Of a DNA stretch of 64,000 nucleotides, positions 32,563 to 44,621 are shown one piece after another (the first letter of the stretch is position 1; each line of letters starts with the position of its first letter). This stretch comes from Telmatactis stephensoni (taxonomy: Eukaryota > Cnidaria > Anthozoa > Actiniaria > Isophelliidae). The stretch spans positions 434,001 to 498,000 of the forward strand of contig JALIZF010001888.1 in assembly GCA_029948255.1 (NCBI GenBank). The letters are read 5' to 3'. The notes beneath the pieces are model-generated. The model was given only the letters and a program-made list of their open reading frames with translations, searched no databases and was not told the origin of the DNA. Made by a program: the position numbers and the translations under genes.

Positions 32563-34095
32563 ATGGCTTGTACCGTGCCTTCTACACCCCTTACAACGAC
32601 CATTTCATTCTCCAGGGATTCTTCGACGCTAAGACCTATTCCTTCCACTTCATTTGCCTCTAGTTCTCGTCCATCGCCACCACCAGCTCCAGTTCTTACA
32701 TCCGACCAGTTCGCTCAGGTGTTGACCACGTTAAGCAGTAATCTTAATGCTAATCAACAGGCTACTGTTTCGCAACTTACTGCGCTTACCCAATCACTCC
32801 AACAGGGTCAGTCCCAGGGCGCTAGTGGATATTCTGCCAAACCTCCTACCTTCCACGGGGATGGCATGGAGAGTGTTGATCAGTTTCTTTCATCTTTTGA
32901 GCGGCATGCTGATTTTTTCGGATGGACACCGGTAAAACGACTTCGAGCCCTTCCCCTTAGCCTGGTAGGACATGCCAACATTTGGTTTACTTCTTTAGAT
33001 TCGGACTCCTACCGAACTTATGACGAACTTACTCGTCTTTAGTCCAGACCCAGGCCTCTTTTTACCCCGCTACGCTTCGGTAAAACAGAGTCCAGAAGAA
33101 CTTGCATGCGCATGCGTTACAAGAACCAATCAGACACCGTTAAATTTTGGTGTGACCTGGTTACAAAGCTATCGTTGAAGTTTATCTGGATCAAATCAGC
33201 TATATTGGGCTCATTTTGAAAACGAATTCATCGAAGCAGTTAAGTATGCCTTCACTTGTACGAAGCACACGTTTTTACCCAAATTGGAGCAAATCCAAGC
33301 CCTGTATGACTTGTTAAAAGGCCTTGTAACCAGGTCACACCAAAATTTTACGGTGTCTGATTGGTTCATGTAACGCATGCGCATGCAAGTTCTTCTGGAC
33401 TCTGTTTTACCGAAGCGTAGCGGGGTAAAAAGAGGCCTGGGTCTGGACTAACTCGTCTTCTGCGCGAACAATTTAATTCGCCTGCCTCACAGTGGCTGGC
33501 TCGACAACAACTGAACCAGAGAAAAATGGCTCCGTCGGAGTCTGTTGCTGATTATTCTGCCGACATTAGGCGGCGCTGCCAGCTCCTTCGAATCCCAAAG
33601 GCGGAATGGCTACATGTTTTTATCTCTGGGCTTCGCTCGGATATTAAGCAACACTTGGTGTTACAGCAACCGCAAACTTTTGAGCAAGCAGAACAACAGG
33701 CTAAGTTAAAAGAGGCTGTCTCTACGCCTGACCCAGTTGCTATGCAGACACAACAATTTGCACAGGCCTTACTAGCCCAACTTCAGAAGGCTTCTCCAAC
33801 GCCTTCCCCGCCTCAGCAGGTGGCCGCATTTTCTACAGCGCCACAGTTAGCAGACCACGCTGGTGCCGAGGAACCTCTGACACCGTCTTCCATTCGCGCC
33901 ATCATTCAGAAGGAGATAAGACAAGCCCTTCGGGACACTGCGCAAAGACCTTCTCGCCAGCAACAGCCTAACTACAATGCCCGCGGGAATAACCAATTCC
34001 GCAATCGCCGTACGGCTCAAGGACATCCAATTTGCAATACATGCAATCGGGCAGGACACCGGGATCGTTACCCGGGTTCTCCACCAGTTTTGTAA
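32563..34095 (+). pseudogene. Broken gag-like gene of the LTR element
   Basis: Frame 32563-33042 encodes a Ser/Pro-rich N-terminus followed by a region like the retrotransposon gag domain (a W..L.G.A..W pattern near 32920-33000). It is interrupted at 33040 by a 411-bp foldback element and resumes after 33459 in the same gene order. The second part (annotated from 33526) has Gln-rich stretches and an incomplete zinc knuckle, CNTCNRAGH at 34036-34062. The last Cys is missing because the coding region is cut at about 34067 by the inverted primer-site and LTR sequence. The final residues to the stop at 34093-34095 are therefore read from non-gag DNA. It cannot make a functional capsid protein. 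Confidence 0.72.
33040..33450. mobile_element. Foldback element inserted in gag, 9-bp target duplication
   Basis: Terminal inverted repeats of about 124 bp start TAGTCCAGACCCAGGCC and end GGCCTGGGTCTGGACTA. ACTCGTCTT is repeated directly at 33031-33039 and 33451-33459. A 9-bp duplication with long terminal repeats fits a Mutator-like MITE. Contains the palindrome GCATGCGCATGC in each arm. Confidence 0.8.
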
Positions 34096-34891
34096 CAGTA
34101 TGTGAATGGGGACTACGAATACCGTTACAAATTCATTTATTCTCTCCAACATAAGTCTTTACAGTTTGAGTGTAGGCTAACAAGTGAGGTATACTAACTA
34201 AGAGCTGAGTAATTGTAACAACTAATTCAGGGGGGAAAGTATTGGAAATGCTCGAATTCTATTGGTTGCTAAGGAAAAGGCAAGCTCATTAGGTTGTGTT
34301 TACTGGACCATCAAGGGAGAGGTTTCAAAGAGAAATCTCTATGATTCCAGCAAGACAATACCTAGTTACAATAGCTGACAGAGAGGAAAAAGTACAATAC
34401 ACAAACAGGTAACAAGAAATGAGGAAAGTAGGACTTACTGGAAACACAATCTGTCCAAAGAGCTCAAGCAGCTTTTATTTGTTTAGGGCGTGCTATTATG
34501 CATAACTAGGGGGAAGCACGCCAGCATAACAGCTGAGTGAGATCATTGAAACAAATCGGTTTCGAATATAATTACCAGTGTTTCTCCAATAAACTGTGCC
34601 AGGGTTTCCAGGGAAACCAGGGCCATAGTGTACTCTCTGGCACTTCTCAAGTGCCTATCGCGTGAACCACCCGTAAGCACCTGATTGCTCAGAGAGTTCC
34701 GACTTCAGCTTTATTGGAAAAACGCAAGTAACAAAACTAGCAACCAATAAGATTCCTCGATAGCATTTCTTAAATTAAAATAGGGTAAACAACAGAGATA
34801 AACATTAAAATAGAAAGAAAAGAAACATAAAATTCTGAATAAATCGGTTTACAAAAATACGGCATAAATCGGTGATTTATGCCCCGTAACA
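34091..34891 (-). repeat. LTR, minus orientation
   Basis: Reverse complement of the LTR at 29143-29943, same length, identical where I compared them. Its inner side touches the truncated gag directly through the inverted primer-site sequence. Confidence 0.85.
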
Positions 34892-35189
34892 ATATGTGGG
34901 CTTTATTCTGTCACTAATTATAGCCTGCCTAAGGCTCTCTGGGGAGGGATAGGGGGCAGGCTAATTATCAGACAATGCAACGACAAAGAAACTAAAGAAA
35001 TAAGAACTGGTCTACGAAAATAAACTGATGAAACAACCCGGACAATTAATGCATCAGACGCCGAGTCCCCCTCCCCTACTTTCAAAAATAGCGTCCACAT
35101 TTCGCTCCAACGCAAGATATGGAAAGTATATAGTATAGTCCATGGTATATGGTCCATAGTTTGAGTTGAACGCAAATTATGGACTTCAA

Positions 35190-35560
35190 CGTCTACGTAC
35201 CGTGTACACAGCCTTCCTACAACAGGTCCTACAGATACTACAAGTACTACACGAACTGCAGAAACTACACCTACTACAAGTACTACAACATCTACTAGTG
35301 GTGCTACACCAACTACAACCACTACACCTACTACAAATACTACACCTACTAAGTTTACACAGCCTACTATGAGAAGTACTGTATAGGTCTACTACACCTA
35401 CTCAGGTGCTACGGACACTACACTTACTAAAGGCACTACTTCTACTACAGATACTACACCTACTACAAGTACTATGCCTACTATACGTGTACACTTCCAA
35501 CTATGGGAACTACTGTACTAGGGCTACTACAGATACTACAAGTACTACACCTACTATACC
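35190..35560. repeat. ACTACAnnT 9-bp satellite, block 1
   Basis: Degenerate tandem units of ACTACA plus three variable bases (GAT, AGT, CCT, AAT). A longer unit around CCAACTATGGGAACTACTGT (35487-35506) recurs in block 2. In one frame it reads Thr-Thr-X, but stops and frame changes interrupt it, so it is not an intact mucin gene. Confidence 0.7.
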
Positions 35561-35567
35561 TCACACT

Positions 35568-35665
35568 TGTTTCGACTTCTTTCCATTCCGTTTAGCTTCA
35601 AATACCCTTAAAACGGAGCACTGATGGAGAGAGGGGTAAAGAGGGCACCGTCGGCTTCCTGGGAA
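35568..35665 (+). mobile_element. Truncated SINE copy
   Basis: Matches the body of the SINE at 25095-25352: TTTCGACTTCTTTCCATTCC and CCCTTAAAACGGAGCACTGA. The tRNA-like head is absent. Confidence 0.65.
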
Positions 35666-36529
35666 ACGTAACCAGCTTAACTAGCTGGAGGAACTACCGA
35701 CCCTAAATATTGTGCTATATATTAACCTTTTAAATTGTCAAAATGTAGAGAGTAAAGAAAATTCAAAAGAAAACAGATCCATATATTCGATCTATATTGA
35801 GTAGCCATTACCCTATAAGTTTTGTTTCCGTAAAAGTTCCCAAAAAGAGTGAGGGGAATCCAGGAACGTTTATCAGGGGAGTAGCTAGGAGTTTCGTGCG
35901 ACTGTTTAAATGCCCAGCTGGATGAACAGTTTATACAGTATACACAAGACAAAAATATACCTTTTGCTTGAATTTAAACTTTAAAAAAATAGTATGTCTT
36001 GATTAACTTGGCAATTGTTTAGCGAGGCAATTGCAAAACGCATAAAAAACGCACGATATTCGATCGCACATTTAAGAAATATAGAGAAATTAAACGATAC
36101 CCATATATTAATAATCATGAATATTAATCAATCTCAATATATTTATGAACGATCCAAAATAATTAAAAAAGTCAAGGTAAAAACATCAGTATCCGTAGCA
36201 AGATAATAAGTAGTCAGGATATTCAGGTAAAAAAAAGAAAAAGTTATAGAAAAAGAGCGAAAAAAAGACAACAGAAAAAGGATTCGCCCCCGACACGACT
36301 CGAACCTGTTAGATATGCATCCCCCGGACACAAAGTAAAAATGATTATTTAACTGAAAAATAAAAAAAGGAAAAATTAAATTTTGGGACGATTCTCCCTA
36401 GACATTCAAGGAAGCTGAGACATCGAATCGACTTACGTTACGGATGAAGATTTCGGCCCCATCCACGGGGAAGTTGTTAATCTACGCCAGGGCACCCAGC
36501 GTGGAGTAATCGCCCTCACCTGATCTTTT

Positions 36530-36767
36530 TAGGGCGGTGTTACACGAGACGATTTTTAACGACGATTTTCCGCGTAACGTTGCAACAACTTGCATTATTT
36601 TGTGTTGCGAGTTTCTGACTTGGATTCAAAAACTCGCAACGCGTTGCCGAAGCGAAAATTGCAAGGAAAATCGTTCCAAGTGTCATGTTACACGAGAAAG
36701 ATTTTTAACGCAACGCCGTTGCGCTGAAAATCGTCGTTAAAAATCGTCTCGTGGAACACCGCCTTTA
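36530..36767. repeat. Foldback element with GGGCGGTGTTACACGAG arms
   Basis: The left arm at 36530 (TAGGGCGGTGTTACACGAG, then ACGATTTTTAACGACGATTTT) faces its near-complement ending at 36767. Inner GTGTTGCGAG-type blocks are also paired. About 238 bp, non-coding. Confidence 0.65.
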
Positions 36768-37214
36768 GGTTGTACCAGAATGCCGCATCGCTCTGAAAAA
36801 TGATAAATTTGAATTCAATTATGACCCAGTCCCAGTACATGGTGCAATTTTACGGTCACACCTCATTCCATGCAGTAATGGTATACGTTGAAAAAAAAAG
36901 AATACTTGTAGCAATCAGTAGTAGGAGAATATACATTAAGCTTTAAATCATGACTACGCCTAGTTTTAGTGAAATCATAAGATAAATATTGATCAAAAGG
37001 AACAGTGCTAAGCTTGTTAATGATTTTATACATTAAGTCTTCGTTCTCGAAGTAACTGAAGGAGAGACGTAAACATAGCCCATATGTGGCGGGGGAACAC
37101 ATTATGGTTTTTATAATGGCGCGCGCAGAGTCTCTGTCTCCTATAGTTGAACTGAGTGAATCGAGTCTTTCTAGTGAAAGAATTCAACGTACATAGATAA
37201 GAAGATTTGCCACA

Positions 37215-38135
37215 TACTACATATATAGGTACTACATGTACTACACCTACTACTTGTACTATATACTACAGGTATAACACCTACTACAGGTACTACGTAT
37301 ACTATAGATATTACACCCTACAACAGGTTCTACAGATACTACACTGACTGCAGGTACTACATGTACTACACTTACTACTGGAACTACACTACAGGTATAA
37401 CACCTACTACAGGCAGTACAGATACTATAAATACTACACCATACAATGAGGTGCTACAGATACTACACTGACTACAGATACTAGACTGAATACAGTTACT
37501 ACATGTACTACACCTACTACTGCTACTACACTACATGTAGAACACCTACTACATGTACTACACTGACAAGGTACTACATGTACTACACTTACTACTGGTA
37601 CTACTTTGACTACAGGTACCACATGCACTACACTGACTACAGCTACACTTACTACTGGTACTACACTCACTATAGGTACTACAGATACTACTGCTACGCT
37701 TACCATGTGCGCTACGCCAACTACAACCACTACACCTACTACAAATACTACACCCAATACAAGTACACAGCCTTCTTACTATAGGTGCTACAGGTACTAC
37801 ACGTACTACAGATACTACACGTACTACAGATACTACAAGCACTACACGAACTACAGAAACTACACCTACTACAAGTACTACACCTGCTACGTGTACACTG
37901 CCTACTATGGGAACTGCTGTACTAGGGCTACTACAGATACTACAAGTACTACACCTACTACACCTACAACGGGTGCTACACCAACTACAACCACTACACC
38001 TACTCCTACTCCTACTCCAGGTGCTACACTAACTATAACCACTAGCTACACCTACTCCTACTACTAGTATAACCCCTGCTACAGATACTACACTTACTAC
38101 ATGCAGGCGCTACACTACCTACAATCGCTACATCT
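37215..38135. repeat. ACTACAnnT 9-bp satellite, block 2
   Basis: About 900 bp of the same degenerate array as at 35190-35560, including a near-copy of its higher-order unit (37855-38000). The open frame at 37606-38067 switches between Thr-rich and Tyr-rich reading in its course, the sign of non-triplet indels, so I treat it as non-coding. Confidence 0.72.
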
Positions 38136-38164
38136 ACTTACACGTATTGTATTGCGCACCATCA

Positions 38165-38400
38165 CAAAAGCTCAGGACAATAGAAGTTGTCCTTACTAGC
38201 TAAGTAAGCAACACTACGCGACAAACTATGATATGCCCTTATAAACCTCAGGACATTAGAAGTCGTCCTTACCAGTAGCTAGAACAAAGAGGACAATACA
38301 AGTTGTCCTTACTAAGCATAGTTTGTCAGGACACTACGCGACAAACTACGATATGCCATTATAAACCTCAGGACTTACATGGAGTCGTTACTCCCTCGTA
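38165..38400. repeat. Imperfect tandem duplication upstream of L2HGDH
   Basis: The block ACACTACGCGACAAACTA plus GATATGCC.TTATAAACCTCAGGAC occurs twice (about 38211-38257 and 38331-38372). Small GACAATA..AAGTTGTC inverted repeats lie between. It ends about 160 bp before the L2HGDH ATG and may lie in its promoter. Confidence 0.6.
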
Positions 38401-38557
38401 CTCAGTGCCACGCGACCTTTCGAAGAACGCCTGTTTGAAATGTTTTTCAGTTCTCTTCTGCAAGGTCTCTAGTAGGTCAGAGTGCTATACAAGCAATGTT
38501 TGGTATGATTGTTGGTCTAAAACAAAGATATATTCAAAAATAAGGTATCGATCTACC

Positions 38558-41500
38558 ATGTTGGCTAGAAATCTGTCTATAGTTCGAGGTAGTGCTGTGA
38601 GTATGAGAGGGCTTGTTAGGCCACTCGCTGGCGCTCGATTCGTGGATAAACAATCGAGGTAAGGCAATCATGTAACTGATCTGACTTATTAGCATTAGTT
38701 TGTATATTTTGGTTAGTACATGAAAATCGAGAGATACTATTAGAAGTGCTTCTATAAATATAAATTTTACTGCTGCAATTGAGTTTTACAGTTTCGCTGT
38801 TTCGCGGTTTTGTGTCAATAATTTGCAAAGTCAATTGATGTAATTTTTTTGTCGTCAAAGTAAAATGCAAAGTAATTTTTCTCATCGTCATTAAGCTAAG
38901 AAGTGTCACTCAAACAACATATTAAAAATCGCCCAAAATCCATTCAAAGCTAAGGAACCTCTGAAGATTTCAAGATTTTACCACAGGAATCCCGAATCTA
39001 GCAAGTCGGAGATTGTACTACTCAGAGACCCAGGGCGTCAGGGAGGAGGGAGGGGAGTGGAGGGGAAAGGAAAGAGGGGGAAAAGGACACCCTGGGCTTT
39101 TGACTACCCCTAACTTGTCTTGAGGCCAAACATCAACAAAGGCTCTGATTGGCCTCATAATTTATAATTTAATTATAATGAGGCCAATCAGAAGCATTTG
39201 TACCATTAATTTAAATCATCTAAAATTACCAGTAAACAAGTTGACCCCACGCATAGCCACGACTTTAAACAATACAAGCTGTCATGTTTAGTTTGAAAAG
39301 AACCATGTTTCCAGCTCACCAGGACTTTTAAACAATAAATAGAGTGAAAAATAAATTAGATAAATTGCAAAGACCTTGGTGAAACAAGATGTATTTGAGG
39401 AACTTCTCTCAGGATATGGCAGAGCAACTGTCACTATATCAAAGCGATAATAATATTGAAATGAGCCAGATATTTTTGTCATTTGAACTTTGCTTACGTT
39501 AGACCATCTATTGGATTAATTTTGGCCTCAAGACAAGTTAGGGGTAGTCCAAAGCCCAGGGCATCCTTTTCTCCTCTTTTCCTTTCCCCTCGGCTCCCCT
39601 CCTCTCCCCCTTGATGCCCTGGGTTTCCAAGGACGACTGCATTGACTATATACTGTATTATTTTGTAACAGGTCTATGAGCACCACACAATCATATGATA
39701 TTGCTATTGTTGGTGGAGGTATCATTGGACTAGCTACAGCAAGACAACTAATTAACTTATATCCAAATCTCACATATTGTGTTTTAGAGAAAGAAAAAGA
39801 GTTATGTAAGTATTGAGTTAAATTTTGCTCATTTGCCTTTGATCCAATAAGTGTACATTTTCTTCTTATTGTTTACATGACTATTGGGCTCATCCTTTTA
39901 TCACCATAGCAACCCACCAGACAGGTCACAATAGTGGAGTAGTGCATTGTGGGATATACTACAAACCAGGCTCACTAAAGGCAAAGCTGTGTGTTGAAGG
40001 TCTAGACTTAACATATCAATACTGTGATGAAAATAATATACCTTACAAGAAGTGTGGAAAGGTTAGATAATACACTATATTCACTATACTGACCACATAT
40101 CACTGTTTATGGGGAGGAAAGACCGGGTAATACCTAGTAGTGGAAGGATACATTTTGTCCTGCTCCACTGTTGACACCATTTTACTGCAACCCAACTATT
40201 CTCCACCACCTTATCCCACATTCTACAGAAAGGAAAAATGTGAGGGGAAGGGGTCTCCACCTAGTTTTTGTTATACAAAATTGGCACTTTTAGTTGATAT
40301 CAATATTTGTGATGTTTCTGAATGTTGACAGCTGATTGTTGCAGTAGAGGACAAGGAGGTTCCATTACTAAACAACCTATTTGAAAGAGGAAAGATGAAT
40401 GGGGTCAGAGATTTGACCATGGTAGACAAGAGGGGCATCAAAGAGATTGAACCTAATTGTGAGGTACATTTATAATGTTAACACTACTACTGCCACCTTT
40501 GTGCTCTTGCTATCATAATGATGCAATAACCAAGTGTTATGTCAATGATCTGAAGCCTTCTGCTCGCTGCGTATTCATTATCTTTCATCGAAACGTCTTT
40601 GTCGAAAAACACAAACATTCACCGTGAAACCCTAGAAACTTCAGAAAGATCAAGTTTTATGAATCCCTCACTTCACTAACACTCCCCTTTTTGTATCTTG
40701 TCACAGGGTATGTTTGCCATTGTTTCTCCCAATACTGGCATTCTAGACTGGGCACAAGTTAGTAATTCATATGGTGAAAACTTTAAAAGAGCTGGAGGAC
40801 ACATTTACACTAATTATCATGTAAGCTTCTTACTTACAACCTGAAAATCAATGTACCTCTTTACTTTGGGTGTAACATTTTCCCATGAAAAACTCCTCTT
40901 AATATATGGCCTTTGTATTCGGATGGATCTATAGGTAGACGTGGTACGCAGTTCGACTCGCAGTGAACTCTATTGAACCATAAGTCACCTCTCACAAGTA
41001 GCCAGTAACAGATCTATATTATTGTTTACCACCTATAAAAGTTGAATCCTAGTTGATCATTTCAACCATTTTCTCCAGGTGACTGACTTCACTTGTACAC
41101 CAGAGAGTGACAGATCACAGGACAAAGAAGAAGGTATTGCAATCATTTTGTTTTCAGCATATCAATTTATGTTGAGGCAAATATACAAACTTTAGTTTCT
41201 TTGTTCATTTCAGGTTTGAGTCATCCAGTTACTATCCATGGAAAGAATGTGGTAGGAATGACATGCAATCCAGTTGTGTTTAATATATTGCAACTTTGGC
41301 TATGATCAGAATGATGTTGATGATGATGATGACTATGATTATGATGACAGTATTGATTATGATGCCCTCGATGATGGTCCAAAGTCATCTCAGGAGGGGG
41401 GCGGGGCAGGGAGGGGAGGGGAGCGGAGGAGAGGATGTGCACACCCCCTGCACCCCTTGCATAAATCTGCCTTTGTTATATGCAGTCGGTAAGGGTGCTA

Positions 41501-43706
41501 ATGATGATGATGATTATAAGATCATTAGAAGATAATTGTGGCAATAGTGTTTATGGTACTGATGGAAACATAAATGGTGAAGATGACGATAATGATGATG
41601 ATTATGAAGTTGGCATGTAAACTGTTCATAAAGAGTAATTTTATCTGATTATCACTTCTTTTTCACTTGACAGCCGCCAATCAACTGTCGTTATGTCATC
41701 ACCTGTGGAGGGTTGTACTCTGATCGTCTGGCAGAAAAATCAGGCTGTAGTCGTGTACCGAGAATTGTGCCATTTCGTGGAGACTACCTCGTTCTTAAAC
41801 CAGAAAAATCTAACTTAGTTAATGGCAATATTTATCCTGTAAGTAAGTGAGCGATTAAGATTACGACATACACTTTTGCTTTACAAACTTCGTGCTCTAT
41901 ACGAAATCCTGGAAGCGCATTGGCTCATCATCGTAGGTTAATGACCAATAACCCATGATTTTCATGCGTTAATGAGGACCACACCAGGTTGCATATAAGC
42001 CAGTATATAATCAACAGATATTTTTCCATTTGGCTCGCAGGTTCCTGATCCTAACTTTCCATTCCTTGGCGTGCACTTCACTCCTCGTATGGATGGTAGT
42101 GTATGGCTAGGACCAAATGCTGTGCTGGCTTTTGCACGTGAAGGATACAAACTATGGAACGTGAACTTGAGAGATCTTGGGGATGCACTTGCCTTCAGGT
42201 AGGGTTCGAATTGTCATTACTTAACGCGAATAACTCGAGAAATTATGCACTGATCAACACACTCCGGATAATGAACTTGTCAACTTTGAAATGTATGTCA
42301 ACTGTTGAGTGTATGTAATTAATAATTATGGCGCCGAGTGAATTATTTAGCCGTTCCTTGCCTCCTCACCGCAAAGTGATATTCTCTAGGGTGCAGACGT
42401 CGGTGTGTACCCTTTACCCCATCCCGAACCGCGAACTTAGGCCACACTCTTACCCACCAAACTCAGTCGTCCTTTCCCCAGAAGTAGAATCTGAACCAAC
42501 TGCGAGTGTACGACGTCTGTGCGCGAACAACCGTATTCGGCACTCCATGTGGTTTGGGTTTGTGCACTTATCTCTCTGACTTCTCTGTTAAGAAAGACTC
42601 TTTGTAGACTTAGGAACATAATTGGCTTTTTTTACTGACCTCATTTTATTTGCGTCTCAGAGGACTTCGTAAATTAATGTTTAAATACTTCAAATTTGGT
42701 GTTGGGGAGTATTATCGAGGAATTCGTATCGCTGCACAAGTCAAGCAGCTTCAGAAGTACGTACCAAAGCTAACGCCACAAGACGTTGTTAAGTAAGTTA
42801 CAAAACCCTTATATTCTAGCGAATAATTATTTCTGTACTCACCAGTAAAAATAAAGGATTAAACAGGGCTTTCGCGATCATCATCCACGAAGTCGAATGT
42901 TCCTCTATGATCTTGATGGCGCGCAGCCTCGGTTTGGGGACCAAGCTTGCTTCACGGCCTCGCAGACTGGGGCTAGCTGAAAGCCTTGGTCGGTCTCGAA
43001 GTACTTGGTCTCGTTTCATTGAGGGCATCGATATGTTTAGATTGCTATATGAATCTGTTCCAGCTCTGGTTGAACGGTGGATTGATTTATTCGGTAACAG
43101 CATAGTTTTAAATTTTATACTGGATTAGAGTCTGGATAGCGCTATTCCGTTCGTTGCACTACAATACTAAACTGTAGAACTCTGCCAGAGCAAATTTTCT
43201 TAGACTGTGAAAACGACACAAGCTGTGGTTTGGTACTAAATTTCCTATATTTTGGTACACGGTACGAAAATATTACCGCATTACAGAAGGCGCCTTGTCA
43301 CGAGATTTTTCACATCCTATCACAGCGCTATCCTCGTGTTAATATGTTCACTGATAAGCAACTTAATTAGATTTTGCTTAACCATGTCCCACTAAGTTGA
43401 TTGGCGTCCATTTTACCAGGGTTAAAGTTAGTGTTACCACAATTTCAGTATGTTTCAGTATTCATGGAGTATTGCAGTCAATAATGACGATGTCGTATGT
43501 ATTTACGTAGGGGACCTTCAGGTGTTCGCGCCCAGGCTCTTGACGTCGACGGCAACCTTGTGGACGATTTTGTGTTTGACGGAGGAGTAGGCGACATTGG
43601 TAGCCGTGTACTCCACGTACGAAATGCGCCCTCGCCTGCTGCTACGTCATCACTGGCCATAGCCAAGTTGGTGGCAGACGAAGCAAAGCAGAGATTTCAG
43701 TTGTAA
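38558..43706 (+). CDS. L2HGDH: L-2-hydroxyglutarate dehydrogenase, mitochondrial, 11 exons, complete
   Basis: The exons are 38558-38658, 39672-39805, 39910-40061, 40332-40463, 40707-40820, 41079-41133, 41214-41251, 41674-41838, 42041-42198, 42661-42792 and 43511-43706. All are GT-AG and in phase, giving 458 residues (human 463). This FAD enzyme oxidises L-2-hydroxyglutarate to 2-oxoglutarate in mitochondria. Residues 1-33 ([20 protein letters not shown]...) are Arg-rich and almost free of acids, as in a targeting peptide. The FAD Rossmann motif [10 protein letters not shown] lies at about 46-55, followed by [14 protein letters not shown], a family signature. Later blocks [27 protein letters not shown] and [21 protein letters not shown] match well. 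The C-terminus has [20 protein letters not shown] polyadenylation-type AATAAA is at 43825-43830. It converges with SOS. Confidence 0.96.
39029..39623. repeat. Large inverted-repeat element in L2HGDH intron 1
   Basis: Left arm 39029-39135 (CCCAGGGCGTC, purine-rich GGAGGGGA stretch, ACCCCTAACTTGTCTTGAGG) faces its complement at 39525-39623. A smaller GAGGCCAAT / ATTGGCCTC hairpin (about 39150-39192) sits inside. Confidence 0.65.
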
Positions 43707-44621
43707 AGCAATGAAGCATTTAGAGACCTTTAGACAGATACGAAAGCCTAGCTATTTGTGATGTGCATATATAACCAGCAGGGACCTCGGAGCACCTTGA
43801 AAAGTTGGGGGCTAGCATTTGAAAATAAAGAAGACTATCCAATCAAAAAAGTTTTCAGACACTTGACTAAGTAGCGCATATGTACAGATTTGAATACCAT
43901 AGGTAGTCTCATGATGTTGATTTTGTACTGAAGATGTAGGAATATCTTAGGAATATTCAATATATATTTTTATAAATTAAAACGAATCACCTTTAGAAGG
44001 ATGTTTAGTTATCATATAATATGGTATTGTGAAAATTGCAAGCATTTAATGTCATTCCTACGATACGTCCATCTCTGGGTTTTTATATATCAATTATATA
44101 TCAAAAATATACTCAATAATAACCCTGAATACAAATAATAAACATAAATAAACGTAAACAATCCATTTGAAGTCCTCTACTGTTTCAAAGTGATGATGGC
44201 TACAGTTCGTCATTTTTGTCCGGTTATTTTCGGGCGCACTTTTCGAGTTGGTTATAAATCACTGATGAAAATCATTTTCGGCCCGCATTTTACATGGGTT
44301 GCTGTCCAAATCATTTTTTGCCATTTTGGCGCGTTTTGCATGATTGGAAAATCGTCAGCTTGGGCCACTTTTTGCGCATAGTCCATCAGTCAGAAAAATC
44401 AATAAAAAAGTAAATTTGGGGCAGCCCATCGTCCCTCCTTGCAGCACAAGTGTTGAGTTACGAAGGACGCAGCTCAACGTGATCGAGTCGAATGTATACA
44501 AAGGTGCTTTCATTACGAGACAGTTACACATTTACATATACACATACACGTAGCAGCCACCATACGACTCATGTCTGCTCACGTTGCACAGCTTGGGTCG
44601 AAACTAGTTCGTTTTTACTGA

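Larger units (their letters stand above)
29143..34891. mobile_element. LTR-retrotransposon composite with LTRs in inverted orientation
   Basis: Two LTRs of exactly 801 bp (29143-29943 and, reversed, 34091-34891) face each other instead of being direct repeats. Both outer ends are the TGTTACGGGG end. The 4-mer ATAT flanks both (29139-29142, 34892-34895), as if the whole unit had been integrated once. Next to each LTR is a putative primer-binding region (CTGGTG...GAACCCGGG), slightly different at the two ends. Between them lie a gag-like frame broken by insertions, a 1.7-kb TTAA-flanked palindrome and a 411-bp foldback. No protease, reverse transcriptase or integrase region is present. The LTR stretches I compared are identical, so the event is recent. 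Superfamily Ty3/gypsy is likely from the gag pattern but not proven. Confidence 0.82.
34892..38164. other. Satellite-rich intergenic region before L2HGDH
   Basis: No credible exon. It holds two ACTACA satellite blocks (35190-35560, 37215-38135), a SINE fragment (35568-35665), a foldback (36530-36767) and AT-rich DNA. A minus-strand B-box-like GGTTCGAGTC near 36293-36310 may be a SINE relic. Confidence 0.55.

Noticed and set aside
37606..38067. Thr-rich open frame as a mucin-like gene
   Set aside because: The frame drifts between Thr-rich and Tyr-rich reading because unit lengths are not all multiples of three; no signal peptide or flanking domain.
41274..41535. Asp-rich or Met-rich overlapping frames
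   Set aside because: They arise from GATGAT simple repeats in an L2HGDH intron between exons 7 and 8; flanking splice sites skip them.
42816..43128. Overlapping frames on both strands in L2HGDH intron 10
   Set aside because: No family resemblance; the exons on both sides join in phase without them.
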